From Frateuria aurantia DSM 6220 (lineage in GTDB: Bacteria > Pseudomonadota > Gammaproteobacteria > Xanthomonadales > Rhodanobacteraceae), in assembly GCF_000242255.2 (NCBI RefSeq), contig NC_017033.1, positions 1,922,001-1,986,000 of the forward strand: a DNA stretch of 64,000 bases, read 5' to 3'. Positions 1 to 9,176 of this stretch are shown in pieces. The notes beneath the pieces are model-generated. The model was given only the letters and a program-made list of their open reading frames with translations, was not told the DNA's origin and did no database searches. Position 1 is the stretch's first letter; every line of letters begins with the position of its first letter. The position numbers and the translations under genes are program-made.

Positions 1-246
1 GGCATCGGGCGAGGCGTCTGCGCGGCGGGCGTCCGCGCGCAGACGGCGTGAAAAAAACGCATTGAAATGTGGATAGGCATAGGGGTCGGGCTGGGCAGCC
101 TCAGCCATGTTGACCTGATAGCGCTTGACGATCTGGCCGATCAGCAGGTTTTTCCACGGCGTCCAGGTCCAGCGGGTGGCCCAGTACACCAGTCGGGACA
201 GCGCCCGGTGCGGCAGCAGATATTGCAGGAGAATCTTGGGTTTCAT
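1..246 (-). CDS. psd: Phosphatidylserine decarboxylase, N-terminal part (runs off the window)
   Basis: The minus strand reads from an ATG at 246 without a stop to base 1, giving 82 codons. The N-terminus (MKPKILLQYLLPHRALSRL, then a WTPWKNLLIG stretch and a YPHFNAFFSRRLR stretch) matches the start of proteobacterial Psd, the enzyme that forms phosphatidylethanolamine at the inner membrane from phosphatidylserine. The FxxFFxRxLR pattern is a recognised part of the family. The pyruvoyl-forming LGST self-cleavage site lies outside the window, so activity cannot be judged. It is transcribed divergently from prmB, so bases 247-407 should hold both promoters. Confidence 0.85.
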   Translation of the reverse strand, partial: MKPKILLQYLLPHRALSRLVYWATRWTWTPWKNLLIGQIVKRYQVNMAEAAQPDPYAYPHFNAFFSRRLRADARRADASPDA

Positions 247-407
247 GGCCGCAAGTATAGCCGTCGTCGTCTTCGCGATGGCGTCCTCGACAGCCTGCGG
301 TCATCCTTTCAGCGCGGGCTGCGGCGGCAGGCCCGGGATGCGCGGCACTCCGTGGCCGGGCAGAGCAGGTATACTCTGCGGTCCTCTTCGTTCAACGATG
401 CCCGCCC

Positions 408-1331
408 GTGACTGCCGAACTTGCTTCCATCATCGATTTCATCCGCTATGCCGCCAGCCGTTTTTCGGCCGCCGGCCTGACTTTCGGGCACAGTCACGAC
501 AACCCGATCGATGAAGCCACCCATCTGGTCTTGTCCAGTCTGCATCTGCCTCCGGATCTGCCGCCGGCCTACGGTGCCGGGCGGCTGACCCTGGCGGAGC
601 GCAGCGCGATCCTTGCCTTGATCGAGCGCCGGATCAGCGAGCGGGTGCCGGTCTCGTATCTGGTCGGTGAAACCTGGTTTGCCGGTCTGAAGTTCAAAAG
701 CGATCATCGTGCACTGGTGCCGCGCTCGCCGATTGCCGAGCTGATCGAAAACGGTTTCTCGCCTTGGCTGGATGAGCGCGAAATCACCCGAGCCCTTGAT
801 CTGTGCACGGGCTCGGGCTGCATCGGCATCGCGATGGCCGAATACAATCCCTCGTGGACCGTGGACCTGGTCGACGTCAGCGACGACGCCTTGTCACTGG
901 CACGCGAAAACATCGCCTTCCAGCATCTGGAAGGGCGCGTCCATGCGGTCAAGTCCGATCTTTTCGCCGGCATCGAAGGGCAGCGCTACGATCTGATCGT
1001 GTCGAATCCGCCTTATGTCACCGAGGACGAATATGCCGCGCTGCCTGGCGAATATGCCCACGAACCCAAGCTGGGGCTGACCTCGGGGCAGGACGGGCTG
1101 GATATCTGTCTGGAAATCCTGGATCGGGCCGCCGATCACCTGACGGAGGAGGGCCTGCTGATCGTCGAGGTGGGCGAGAGCGAGCATGCCCTGACCGCCT
1201 TGCTGCCTTCGGTGCCGTTTGTCTGGATCGAATTCAAGGTCGGGCTGATGGGTATTTTCGCGCTGGAACGGCGCGATCTGATCGAACATGCCGGCGCGAT
1301 CCACGCCGCGGCCCAGGCTCGGGCCGCCTGA
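408..1331 (+). CDS. prmB: 50S ribosomal protein L3 N5-glutamine methyltransferase
   Basis: A 307-residue SAM-dependent methyltransferase. The SAM-binding region ([15 protein letters not shown], about residues 127-141) is followed by the NPPY motif (about 201-204) that marks the glutamine N5-methyltransferases PrmA/PrmB/PrmC. An all-helical N-terminal domain of about 110 residues and the total length fit PrmB, which methylates a glutamine of ribosomal protein L3, better than PrmC, which is shorter and sits beside prfA. The start is GTG at 408. aroC follows 67 bases downstream in the same direction, a linkage common in gammaproteobacteria. Confidence 0.92.
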   Translation: MTAELASIIDFIRYAASRFSAAGLTFGHSHDNPIDEATHLVLSSLHLPPDLPPAYGAGRLTLAERSAILALIERRISERVPVSYLVGETWFAGLKFKSDHRALVPRSPIAELIENGFSPWLDEREITRALDLCTGSGCIGIAMAEYNPSWTVDLVDVSDDALSLARENIAFQHLEGRVHAVKSDLFAGIEGQRYDLIVSNPPYVTEDEYAALPGEYAHEPKLGLTSGQDGLDICLEILDRAADHLTEEGLLIVEVGESEHALTALLPSVPFVWIEFKVGLMGIFALERRDLIEHAGAIHAAAQARAA

Positions 1332-1398
1332 AAAGGGCTCAGTTCACCGCGCCCCGATTACACTCGACTCGAACGGCAGACCTCAGGAAGGCGTATCC

Positions 1399-2487
1399 GT
1401 GTCCAGCAACAGTTTTGGCAAGCTCTTTACCCTGACCACCTTCGGCGAGAGCCACGGTCCGGCCATCGGCTGCGTCGTGGATGGCTGTCCGCCAGGCCTG
1501 GAACTGGACACGGATGACTTCGCCATGGACCTTGGGCGACGTGCGACAGGCCGCAGCCGCCATACGTCTCAACGGCGCGAAACCGATGCCATCGAGATCC
1601 TGTCCGGCGTCTACGAGGGCCGTACCACCGGTACGCCCATCGGTCTGCTGATCCGCAATACCGACCAGCGCAGCAAGGACTACGGCAATCTGCTGGAAAC
1701 CTTTCGTCCCGGTCACGCCGATTACACCTATTGGCAAAAGTATGGCATTCGCGATCCCCGTGGCGGTGGACGTTCTTCGGCGCGCGAAACCACGATGCGG
1801 GTCGCGGCCGGGGTCATTGCCAAGAAGTGGCTGGCTGCGCGCTACGGCATTCGGATTCGCGGCTGTCTGAGCCAGTTGGGCCCGCACCGACCTGAGGCCA
1901 TGGATTGGGACGTGGTTGAAACCAATCCCTTTTTCTGGCCGGATGCCGATCAGGTGCCGATGCTGGAAGCCTATATGGATGCCTTGCGCAAGTCCGGTGA
2001 TTCAGTCGGCGCCAAGGTCACCGTGGTAGCCGAGGGCGTGCCGCCCGGCTGGGGCGCACCGATCTATGACAAATTGTCCAGCGGCATCGCTTCGGCCCTG
2101 ATGTCGATCAATGCGGTCAAGGCCGTGGAAATCGGTGATGGTATCGAGGCGGCCGCCCAGCTGGGCAGTGCGCACCGCGACAGCATGGGTGTGGATGGCT
2201 TTGCATCCAATCATGCCGGCGGCATTCTTGGCGGCATCAGCAGCGGCCAGCCGGTGGTGGCGCATATGACCTTGAAGCCAACTTCCAGCATTCTGATTCC
2301 GGGCGACAGTATCGACTTGCAGGGCCGGCCGGTGGAAGTAGTGACCAAAGGCCGGCATGATCCATGTGTAGGCATCCGCGCCACTCCGATCGCCGAGGCG
2401 ATGCTGGCATTGGTGCTGGCCGACCAGGCTTTGTTGCATCGTGCCCAATGTGGGGATGTCGGTGAGGTCCTGCCTCGCCTGGTATGA
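1399..2487 (+). CDS. aroC: Chorismate synthase
   Basis: A 362-residue chorismate synthase, the last step of the shikimate pathway (5-enolpyruvylshikimate-3-phosphate to chorismate, reduced FMN as cofactor). Family signatures are visible: [18 protein letters not shown] near the N-terminus, a [13 protein letters not shown] segment, RPGHADYTY and [14 protein letters not shown] in the middle, and the C-terminal [19 protein letters not shown] block. The frame is open further upstream, but GTG at 1399 is preceded by AGGAAG at 1385-1390 and aligns with the usual N-terminus ([19 protein letters not shown]), so it was chosen. Confidence 0.96.
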   Translation: MSSNSFGKLFTLTTFGESHGPAIGCVVDGCPPGLELDTDDFAMDLGRRATGRSRHTSQRRETDAIEILSGVYEGRTTGTPIGLLIRNTDQRSKDYGNLLETFRPGHADYTYWQKYGIRDPRGGGRSSARETTMRVAAGVIAKKWLAARYGIRIRGCLSQLGPHRPEAMDWDVVETNPFFWPDADQVPMLEAYMDALRKSGDSVGAKVTVVAEGVPPGWGAPIYDKLSSGIASALMSINAVKAVEIGDGIEAAAQLGSAHRDSMGVDGFASNHAGGILGGISSGQPVVAHMTLKPTSSILIPGDSIDLQGRPVEVVTKGRHDPCVGIRATPIAEAMLALVLADQALLHRAQCGDVGEVLPRLV

Positions 2488-2604
2488 GAGGCGATGCCTG
2501 AATCGCCGGCATCGACACGGATTCCATCAGCGCCGCCGGCTGATCCATCGGTCAGTATCCGGCCGGTACCGCGCAGAAACGCTGCATGGGTGCAGGAGAA
2601 CAGC

Positions 2605-3657
2605 ATGAAGCCTTTGGCGACCGACGCCGACGCCGCAACCTTGCTCGACACGCTGGGAAGACCGTTGCGTGACCTGCGGATATCCGTCATGGACCGCTGC
2701 AATTTCCGCTGCCCGTATTGCATGCCTGAGTCGAAATATGGCGAGCATTTCCGGTTTCTGGGAAACGACGAGCGTCTGAGCTATGCCGAGATCTACAGGA
2801 TTGCGCGGTTGGCGGCCAAGCTGGGTGTTCGCAAGCTGCGGATCACCGGCGGCGAGCCTCTGCTGCGGCCTGATCTCGCCGAGCTGATCGGTCAGTTGCG
2901 CTCCATTCCCGGGATTGCCGATATCGCCCTGACCACCAATGGGGTTCTGTTGCCACGCCAGGCCGAGCGTCTGAAGCAAGCCGGACTGGATCGCGTCACG
3001 ATCAGCCTGGACAGCCTTGATCCAACGGTTTTCGCGCGCATGAGCGGCGGAAAAGGAGACGTGAAAGACGTGCTGGCCGGTATTTCGGCCGCAGAGGCAG
3101 CGGATTTCGGCGGTGGCATCAAGATCAATATGGTGGTGCAGCGAGGCGTCAACGAGGCGGATGTGCTGGCCATGGCCGAGCATTTCCGTGGCAGCGGCCA
3201 TGTGGTCCGATTCATCGAATTCATGGACGTCGGCAACCGCAATGCATGGCAGGCATCCGGCGTGGTACCGTCGGCCGAACTGGTCCGGCGCATTGATGGC
3301 CGCTGGCCACTGCAGGCGGTGGAGTCGATGGATCGCAGTGCGGTGGCCACGCGCTGGCGCTATCAGGACGGCGCCGGCGAAATCGGTTTCATTTCATCGG
3401 TGAGCGCGCCATTCTGCGGCGGCTGCACACGGGCGCGGCTGTCTTCCGACGGCAAGCTCTATACCTGCCTGTTTGCCCAGACCGGCATGGATCTGCGCCA
3501 GCCGATACGCCAGCAGGCCAGTGATCTGGAGCTGCTGCAGCTGATCGGTGGACGCTGGCGCAATCGTGGTGATCGCTACAGCGAAGTCCGCGGCCTGCAG
3601 TTGCAGGAGTCGGCCGGCCCGACCCGGAAAATTGAAATGCATTACATCGGGGGCTGA
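2605..3657 (+). CDS. moaA: GTP 3',8-cyclase, molybdenum cofactor biosynthesis
   Basis: A 350-residue radical SAM enzyme that with MoaC converts GTP to cyclic pyranopterin monophosphate, the first step of molybdopterin synthesis. The N-terminal 4Fe-4S site is CNFRCPYC (CxxxCxxC) and the second cluster site near the C-terminus is CxxC-x13-C within a CGGCTRARLSSDG-type block. The protein ends in GG, as is usual for MoaA. The open frame extends back to 2494, but ATG 2605 has AGGAGA at 2594-2599. It begins a run of molybdenum genes (mobA, moeA, molybdo-oxidoreductase, fdhD). MoaC, MoaD and MoaE are not in this window. Confidence 0.95.
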   Translation: MKPLATDADAATLLDTLGRPLRDLRISVMDRCNFRCPYCMPESKYGEHFRFLGNDERLSYAEIYRIARLAAKLGVRKLRITGGEPLLRPDLAELIGQLRSIPGIADIALTTNGVLLPRQAERLKQAGLDRVTISLDSLDPTVFARMSGGKGDVKDVLAGISAAEAADFGGGIKINMVVQRGVNEADVLAMAEHFRGSGHVVRFIEFMDVGNRNAWQASGVVPSAELVRRIDGRWPLQAVESMDRSAVATRWRYQDGAGEIGFISSVSAPFCGGCTRARLSSDGKLYTCLFAQTGMDLRQPIRQQASDLELLQLIGGRWRNRGDRYSEVRGLQLQESAGPTRKIEMHYIGG

Positions 3658-3662
3658 AACCG

Positions 3663-4289
3663 ATGACTGCAAGCTTGCGCCGTCCTGACGATGCCGCCGA
3701 GACAACGGAGCGTGTGGCAGGTCTGTTGCTTGCCGGTGGATACAGTCGGCGAATGGGCAGGGACAAGGCAGGCATGATTTATCATGGCCGTGACCAGCTG
3801 CACCATGCTTTTGATCTGCTGCAGTCTCTGACCACGGCCTGTTATGTCGCCATTCGTGAAGATCAGCTTGCGGAAGACCATCGGTCCACATTGCCCTGCC
3901 TGCTAGATATCGCGGGTGTGGCAGGACCTGCCGCTGGATTGCTGGCTGCCCAGCGGAGGCACCCGGAAGCCAGCTGGCTGCTGCTGGCCTGCGACATGCC
4001 CTTGATGGATCGCTCGACGCTGCAAGCACTGCTGTTGGCGGCAAAGGTGGATCAGCAAGCCGCGGTGATCGCTTATGCAGCAGCAGATGGCAGGATCGAG
4101 CCGATGTGCTCGCTGTGGCGCCCAGCCAGCAAGGTCTGCCTGCAACGCGAGGCGACAACATCGAGAAACGGGTTGCGGCATATCGCCGAACAGTTGCGGA
4201 TCAGGCTGTTGCAGGCAGCTGAACCGGAACGTCTGGTCAATGCCAATACGCCGGACGAATCCGCTGCTATCCTGAGCCGATTGCAATAG
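3663..4289 (+). CDS. mobA: Molybdenum cofactor guanylyltransferase
   Basis: A 208-residue nucleotidyltransferase that attaches GMP to Mo-molybdopterin, giving the guanine dinucleotide cofactor used by DMSO-reductase-family enzymes. The N-terminal nucleotide loop LLLAGGYSRRMGRDKA (about residues 20-35) and the metal-binding LLACDMPLMD segment (about 113-122) are typical MobA motifs. It starts 5 bases after moaA. The product would serve the DMSO-reductase-type enzyme encoded three genes downstream. Confidence 0.93.
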   Translation: MTASLRRPDDAAETTERVAGLLLAGGYSRRMGRDKAGMIYHGRDQLHHAFDLLQSLTTACYVAIREDQLAEDHRSTLPCLLDIAGVAGPAAGLLAAQRRHPEASWLLLACDMPLMDRSTLQALLLAAKVDQQAAVIAYAAADGRIEPMCSLWRPASKVCLQREATTSRNGLRHIAEQLRIRLLQAAEPERLVNANTPDESAAILSRLQ

Positions 4290-4322
4290 CGCACGATTCT
4301 CGGGACGTCTGGATTTCATGGA

Positions 4323-5594
4323 ATGATCAGTTACGCCGAAGCCATGGCTGAGGTGCTTCAGCATACGGGACGGCTGTCCGTGGAATCCATTCCGCTGGAA
4401 GTCGCCCAAGGCCGGACCCTGGCCGAAGCAGTGGTCAGTCGTTGCCCGATACCGCCTGTCGATCAGGCCGCCGTGGATGGCTATGCCCTGCATTGCGGAT
4501 CGAAGTCGTTGCCCGCGGGCAGCGAGCTGCCCTTGGTATCGATACGCAGGCTGTCACGCGGACATGACCCTGCCCAGCTTGGCTGGGCTCGACGTATCCA
4601 CACGAATGCGCCGATGTCCGACGGCATGGATGCGGTGCTGCCCCTGGAGCAGGGCCAGCGATTGCCACCGGACGCCGATGGCAATTTGCGTTTGAGGCTG
4701 AAAGCTCCACTGCACCGCGGCGACCATGTGCACCGGCAAGGGGCCGAGGCTGATACCGGGACCGAGATATTGCCGGCCGGAGAAGTGCTGGATGGTCCGC
4801 GCATTCTGCTGGCCGGCACGGTGGGGGCCGAGCGACTGAGAGTGGTCAGCAGGCCTCAGGTGGCCATTTTCAGCACGGGGCACGACCGGCACGGCGGACT
4901 GGAGGGCTACTGCCCAGGCAACTCCGGCCGCGATGTCAATGGCTCCTACCTGGAGATGATGGCACGCACGGTCGGGGCCGAAGTGCGAATGAATCAGCCG
5001 CTGGGGCAGTGTGGCGACTATTTTCAGGCCATGCTGCAACAGGTCCGTGATCTTTCGTTGGACGTGATCATCTGCACACGTGGAGAGGCGGCTCCGCGTG
5101 ATGAACAAATGATGTCCAGTCTGCGCGCCCTTGACGCCCGCATCCTGTTTTCCAAGGTGGCCGTCACTCCGGGTTCGTCCCTGATCTGTGCGCAGTTTCC
5201 CGGGGGCAGCTTGTTCTTCGGCATTTCGGCGGAGCCCGCAGCCATGGCTGCGGCTTGCCGTTTCTTTCTGATGCCGACACTGGCCAGAATGCAGGGACGG
5301 GCCGCGGAGAGGCCTGTCCTGGCCCGGCTGGCGCCACCGTTGTGGCCGGCCGGGAGCCGATTGCCGGGTTTTCGTCGTGCCCGACTGTACCAGCACGCCG
5401 ACGGAACGCTGTGGGTACAGATTCCGCGCAGTGATGATCCGCTGGCGTTGCAAGGGGTGCGCCGCACAAACGCCTGGGCGGTGGTTCCGCCACATGCCCC
5501 GACATGGCGTGGCGAGACACGACTTGAAGTCTATGGCACCCTCCCGGATATGCTGGACATTCCGCTGGAGCGGCATCGGAGCGAGACCGGATGA
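4323..5594 (+). CDS. moeA: Divergent MoeA-like molybdopterin molybdenumtransferase
   Basis: A 423-residue protein with MoeA domain order. N-terminal landmarks remain (PPVDQAAVDGYAL near residues 44-55; IHTNAPMSDGMDAVLPLE in place of the usual TGAPxPxGADAVV; FSTGHD in place of STGDEL). The segment that in ordinary MoeA reads GGVSVGxxD is here TRGEAAPRDEQM (about residues 254-265). MoeA inserts molybdate into adenylylated molybdopterin, and the altered loop lies in the region that binds molybdate and molybdopterin. The gene sits between mobA and a molybdo-oxidoreductase, so a role in cofactor maturation is likely, but it may be a specialised or weakened paralogue. Confidence 0.82.
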   Translation: MISYAEAMAEVLQHTGRLSVESIPLEVAQGRTLAEAVVSRCPIPPVDQAAVDGYALHCGSKSLPAGSELPLVSIRRLSRGHDPAQLGWARRIHTNAPMSDGMDAVLPLEQGQRLPPDADGNLRLRLKAPLHRGDHVHRQGAEADTGTEILPAGEVLDGPRILLAGTVGAERLRVVSRPQVAIFSTGHDRHGGLEGYCPGNSGRDVNGSYLEMMARTVGAEVRMNQPLGQCGDYFQAMLQQVRDLSLDVIICTRGEAAPRDEQMMSSLRALDARILFSKVAVTPGSSLICAQFPGGSLFFGISAEPAAMAAACRFFLMPTLARMQGRAAERPVLARLAPPLWPAGSRLPGFRRARLYQHADGTLWVQIPRSDDPLALQGVRRTNAWAVVPPHAPTWRGETRLEVYGTLPDMLDIPLERHRSETG

Positions 5595-5929
5595 GATACC
5601 AACTGGATCAGCAGCGCTTGCGGCTGCGACTGAGCCCTGCGGAATTTGACGAATTGCTGGAGAGTGCCTGCCTGCAGACAGAGACCCGTTTTCTGGACTG
5701 CTTCTCGGTGATCGTTTCGGCAAGGGTTCTGGACCAGACCGAGGCCAGGCTGGATGGTGACAGCGCTCACTGGCGGATCGGCCTGCCACGTGCCAGCCTG
5801 CTGGAACTGGCCGGGCGTCTGCCATGCCGTGATGGCCTGAAGTTCGAGCTTGAGAGCGCGGACGGTGATCGCGCGAAGACGTTCGAGTTGATCGTGGATG
5901 TCGACCTGCATGACAAGCGGCGGGTCTGA
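5591..5929 (+). CDS. Small conserved hypothetical protein, possibly DUF7009-like
   Basis: A 112-residue soluble protein whose ATG overlaps the moeA stop by four bases (ATGA), suggesting translational coupling. The N-terminus (RYQLDQQRLRLRLSPAEFDELL) resembles small proteins annotated DUF7009 that begin with a strand-rich segment followed by RLRLTxSE. No catalytic motif, signal peptide or membrane segment is visible. The position between moeA and the molybdo-oxidoreductase gene suggests a helper in molybdenum enzyme assembly, but this rests on context only. Confidence 0.7.
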   Translation: MRYQLDQQRLRLRLSPAEFDELLESACLQTETRFLDCFSVIVSARVLDQTEARLDGDSAHWRIGLPRASLLELAGRLPCRDGLKFELESADGDRAKTFELIVDVDLHDKRRV

Positions 5930-6011
5930 ACGGGGTGGAGGGGCTGGCAGGTTCAGGAGGCTTTGAAAGTGGCGTAGCATATCGTCCACCATCGGAGCGA
6001 GGGCACGGCCA

Positions 6012-8327
6012 GTGAGCGAGAAGACATCCACTTCCGAAACCGCCGGATCGGTTCCCGGCGTCAAGCCCTATGACGGCCCCGCCGGTGGCTGGGGGGCGCT
6101 GGGTGCGGTGGCACGTGCCGTCAAGGAACAGATGGCGGTCGGTCGCGAAGGCGCGGCCCTGCGCAAGGTCAACCAGCCCAACGGCTTCGACTGTCCAGGT
6201 TGTGCCTGGCCGGATCCCGATCACCATTCGACTTTTGAATTCTGCGAGAACGGCGCCAAGGCGGTGGCCTGGGAGGCCACCGCGAAGCGGGTGACACCGG
6301 CCTTCTTCGCCGAACATACAGTCAGCGAACTCTGGAACTGGTCGGATTTCGCGCTGGAAGGCGAGGGCAGGCTGACCGATCCGATGCGCTATGACGCGGC
6401 CAGCGACACGTTCCAGCCGGTGCCCTGGGACGAAGCTTTCGGCCAGATCGGTGCGGCCCTGCGAAACTTGCCCGAAGCCGATGCGGCCGAGTTCTATACC
6501 TCGGGCCGGGCATCCAATGAGGCGGCCTTTCTGTACCAGTTGTTTGTCCGCGCCTACGGTACCAACAATTTTCCCGACTGCTCCAACATGTGTCATGAGG
6601 CGACCAGTGTCGGCCTGCCGGCCTCGATCGGCGTGGGCAAGGGTACGGTGACACTGGCTGATTTCGATCACTGTGATGCCTTGTTCAGCTTCGGTCACAA
6701 CCCGGGCACCAACCACCCGCGCATGCTGGCGACGCTGCGCGAGGTCTCGAGGCGCGGGGTGCCGATCATTGCTTTCAATCCCCTGCGCGAGCGCGGACTG
6801 GAGCGATTCCTGTCGCCGCAGAGTCCGAAGGAGATGCTGACAGGCGATGCCACCGAGATCGCCAAAAGCTATTACCAGGTCAGGATCGGCGGCGATCTGG
6901 CCGTGCTGAAGGGGATGATGAAGTGGCTGGTCGAGGCTGATGCAGTCGACCTTGAGCAGGGTGGCAACGGGCTGCTGGATCGCGAGTTCATTGCTGAACA
7001 TACCGATGGCGTACAGGCCCTGCTTGATGATCTGCGGGACACCCGCTGGGACGACATTGTCAGCCGTTCCGGCCTGAGCCGTGCCGATATCGAGGCGGCG
7101 GCGAAAGTCTATGCGCGTGCCGAGCGTGTCATCATCTGCTATGGCATGGGGATGACCCAGCATCGCCACGGCACAGAGAACGTGCAGCAGATGGCCAATC
7201 TGCTGCTGTTGCGCGGCAATATCGGGCGCCAGGGCGCAGGCATCGCGCCGATTCGCGGACATTCCAACGTCCAGGGTGACCGGACGGTGGGGATCACCGA
7301 AAAGCCCGATGCGGCACTGATCGAGGGGATTCGGCGTACCTACGGCTTCACGCCTCCGGCAAAGCACGGTCATGATGCAGTGGCGGCAGTGAAGGCGATC
7401 AACGAAGGCCGTTCCAGAGCACTGATCTGCCTGGGCGGCAATCTGGCAGTGGCCATGCCAGATCCCGATCTCACCTTTGCCGCGATGCGCAAACTCGATC
7501 TGGCGGTCCATATCGCCACCAAGCTCAATCGCTCTCATCTGATTACCGCAGGGCAGAGTTTCATTCTGCCCTGTCTGGGTCGTACCGAACTCGACATGCA
7601 GGCCAGTGGTCCGCAGTCGGTGACGGTGGAGGACTCGATGTCGATGGTGCATGCCTCCCAGGGCGGGTTGCAGCCGGCCTCTCTGCAGCTGCGATCGGAA
7701 GTGGCCATCATCGGAGGTATCGCCCAGGCCGCCTTGCCGGAAAGCACTATCGACTGGCAGGGGATGGTCGACAATTATGATCTGATCCGGGATGGCATCG
7801 AATCGGTTTTCCCCGCGTTCAGGGATTTCAACGAGCGAGTGCGCAAGCCCCGCGGCTTCCGGCTCTATGTCGGTGCGTCGGAACGCGATTGGGGCGGGCC
7901 GGGGGCACGCGCGCATTTCCTGCTGGCGCCCGGTCTGGACGAGGATCCCGGATTGCCGGCCGATGCTCTGACGATGGCGACGATCCGTTCGCACGACCAG
8001 TACAACACCACCATCTACGGCCTCAACGACCGTTATCGCGGTATTGCCGGCCGGCGGGATATCGTATTCGTCAATGCCGATGACTTGAGTGCCCGCGGCC
8101 TGGCGCACGGCGATCTGGTCGATATCACGTCGCTGGCCGTGCCCGGCTTGTCCGATCCGCCGATGGTGAGGCGGTATACCGCTGTCGCTTACGATATTCC
8201 TCGCGGATCAGTCGCCATGTATTACCCTGAGGGCAACGGCCTGCTGCCCCTGGCTGCGCACGATCCGCAATCGGGAACACCGGCCTACAAGTCGATCCCC
8301 GTGGCGCTTCGCCCAGCCGCGGCCTGA
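6012..8327 (+). CDS. FdhF/YdeP-family molybdopterin oxidoreductase
   Basis: A 771-residue DMSO-reductase-superfamily enzyme of the YdeP type. A CPGCAWPD segment followed by FEFCENGAKA near the N-terminus (about residues 59-83) supplies the cysteines expected for a 4Fe-4S cluster. CSNMCHEATSVGLP (about 194-207) carries the cysteine position that ligates molybdenum, and bis-MGD-binding segments such as FGHNPGTNHPR follow. E. coli YdeP is linked to acid resistance and its substrate is not established. No signal peptide is seen, so it should be cytoplasmic. The start is GTG at 6012. fdhD follows after 6 bases, matching the need of these enzymes for sulfuration. Confidence 0.9.
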   Translation: MSEKTSTSETAGSVPGVKPYDGPAGGWGALGAVARAVKEQMAVGREGAALRKVNQPNGFDCPGCAWPDPDHHSTFEFCENGAKAVAWEATAKRVTPAFFAEHTVSELWNWSDFALEGEGRLTDPMRYDAASDTFQPVPWDEAFGQIGAALRNLPEADAAEFYTSGRASNEAAFLYQLFVRAYGTNNFPDCSNMCHEATSVGLPASIGVGKGTVTLADFDHCDALFSFGHNPGTNHPRMLATLREVSRRGVPIIAFNPLRERGLERFLSPQSPKEMLTGDATEIAKSYYQVRIGGDLAVLKGMMKWLVEADAVDLEQGGNGLLDREFIAEHTDGVQALLDDLRDTRWDDIVSRSGLSRADIEAAAKVYARAERVIICYGMGMTQHRHGTENVQQMANLLLLRGNIGRQGAGIAPIRGHSNVQGDRTVGITEKPDAALIEGIRRTYGFTPPAKHGHDAVAAVKAINEGRSRALICLGGNLAVAMPDPDLTFAAMRKLDLAVHIATKLNRSHLITAGQSFILPCLGRTELDMQASGPQSVTVEDSMSMVHASQGGLQPASLQLRSEVAIIGGIAQAALPESTIDWQGMVDNYDLIRDGIESVFPAFRDFNERVRKPRGFRLYVGASERDWGGPGARAHFLLAPGLDEDPGLPADALTMATIRSHDQYNTTIYGLNDRYRGIAGRRDIVFVNADDLSARGLAHGDLVDITSLAVPGLSDPPMVRRYTAVAYDIPRGSVAMYYPEGNGLLPLAAHDPQSGTPAYKSIPVALRPAAA

Positions 8328-8333
8328 GGGGCG

Positions 8334-9176
8334 GTGGTGCCTGTGGAAGCCGATTGCCCGGAGGCCTTGGCGGCCCGCTTGGAGGTGGTCCGTGCCGGGG
8401 GGAGCCACAGCGGCAGGGCCCGGGACTGGGTAAGCGCCGAGGTGCCCGTGGAAATCAGTTTCGACGGACAGGCTTTTGCGGTCATGATGGCCAGTCCTGC
8501 CGATCTGGAGGATTTCGCCTGCGGTTTTGCCCGCACCGAAGCTGGCATCGAAGATCTGGCGGCGATCCAGGCGATCACGGTCCAGCACCGGCTGGAAGGC
8601 ATCCAGCTCGATATCCGGCTGGTCGGTCAGACGGCGATGGCATTTGCGGAACGATTGCTGCCTGGCCGCAGCGGTTGCGGCCTCTGCGGCTCGCGCACGT
8701 TGGAGGATGTGGTGCGCCAGCCGGCCATGATCGAATCCGGCCCGGTCATGACGCATGCCGCCCTGGATCGGGCCTTGGCCGTGCTGCATGATGCTCAGCC
8801 CGCCGGTCAGCTGACCGGCTCCCTGCATGCCGCCGCCTGGTTTTCGATACAGGGCGAACTGCGACTGGTACGCGAAGATATTGGCCGCCATAATGCGCTG
8901 GACAAACTGCTGGGTTCGCTGTGGCGACAAGGGCTGTCGATGGACGAGGGCTTTCTGGTAGTGACCAGCCGGGCCAGCTATGAAATGGTGACCAAGGCGG
9001 CAACGGCCGGCATTGCCATCATGGCCGCCATCTCGGCGCCGACGGCACTGGCGGTCCGGCTGGCTGACAGTTGCGGCCTGACACTGATCGGTTTTGCCCG
9101 TCCTGGCCGTTGTCTGATCTATTCCCATGAGCATCGATTTCTTGATACCCCCGAGTTCGACAGTCCGCCCGCCTAA
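8334..9176 (+). CDS. fdhD: FdhD sulfurtransferase/chaperone for molybdo-oxidoreductases
   Basis: A 280-residue FdhD protein, which passes sulfur from a cysteine desulfurase to the molybdenum cofactor of formate-dehydrogenase-type enzymes. The cysteine loop CGLCG (about residues 119-123), which in E. coli FdhD is CxxC and essential, is present. The central ARED-type motif appears as LVREDIGRHNALDKLLG and the C-terminus has VTSRASYEMV and AISAPTALAV, all family landmarks. GTG at 8334 is the first start, but it has no strong ribosome-binding site, so the true start may be a few codons later. The gene overlaps the next reading frame by 50 bases. Confidence 0.92.
   Translation: MVPVEADCPEALAARLEVVRAGGSHSGRARDWVSAEVPVEISFDGQAFAVMMASPADLEDFACGFARTEAGIEDLAAIQAITVQHRLEGIQLDIRLVGQTAMAFAERLLPGRSGCGLCGSRTLEDVVRQPAMIESGPVMTHAALDRALAVLHDAQPAGQLTGSLHAAAWFSIQGELRLVREDIGRHNALDKLLGSLWRQGLSMDEGFLVVTSRASYEMVTKAATAGIAIMAAISAPTALAVRLADSCGLTLIGFARPGRCLIYSHEHRFLDTPEFDSPPA

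Noticed and set aside
67-514. Plus-strand open frames over the first 500 bases
   Set aside because: They are antisense to psd or overlap prmB out of frame, and both real genes are recognisable.
2488-2604. Possible molybdenum-cofactor riboswitch before moaA
   Set aside because: The 117-base leader shows none of the conserved Moco RNA segments that I can recognise.
4554-8108. Very long open frame (1184 codons) on the minus strand across moeA and the molybdo-oxidoreductase gene
   Set aside because: It is antisense to two genes with clear family motifs. Its product is a low-complexity mix of H, R, G, Q and D with no domain, as expected for a mirror frame in GC-rich DNA.
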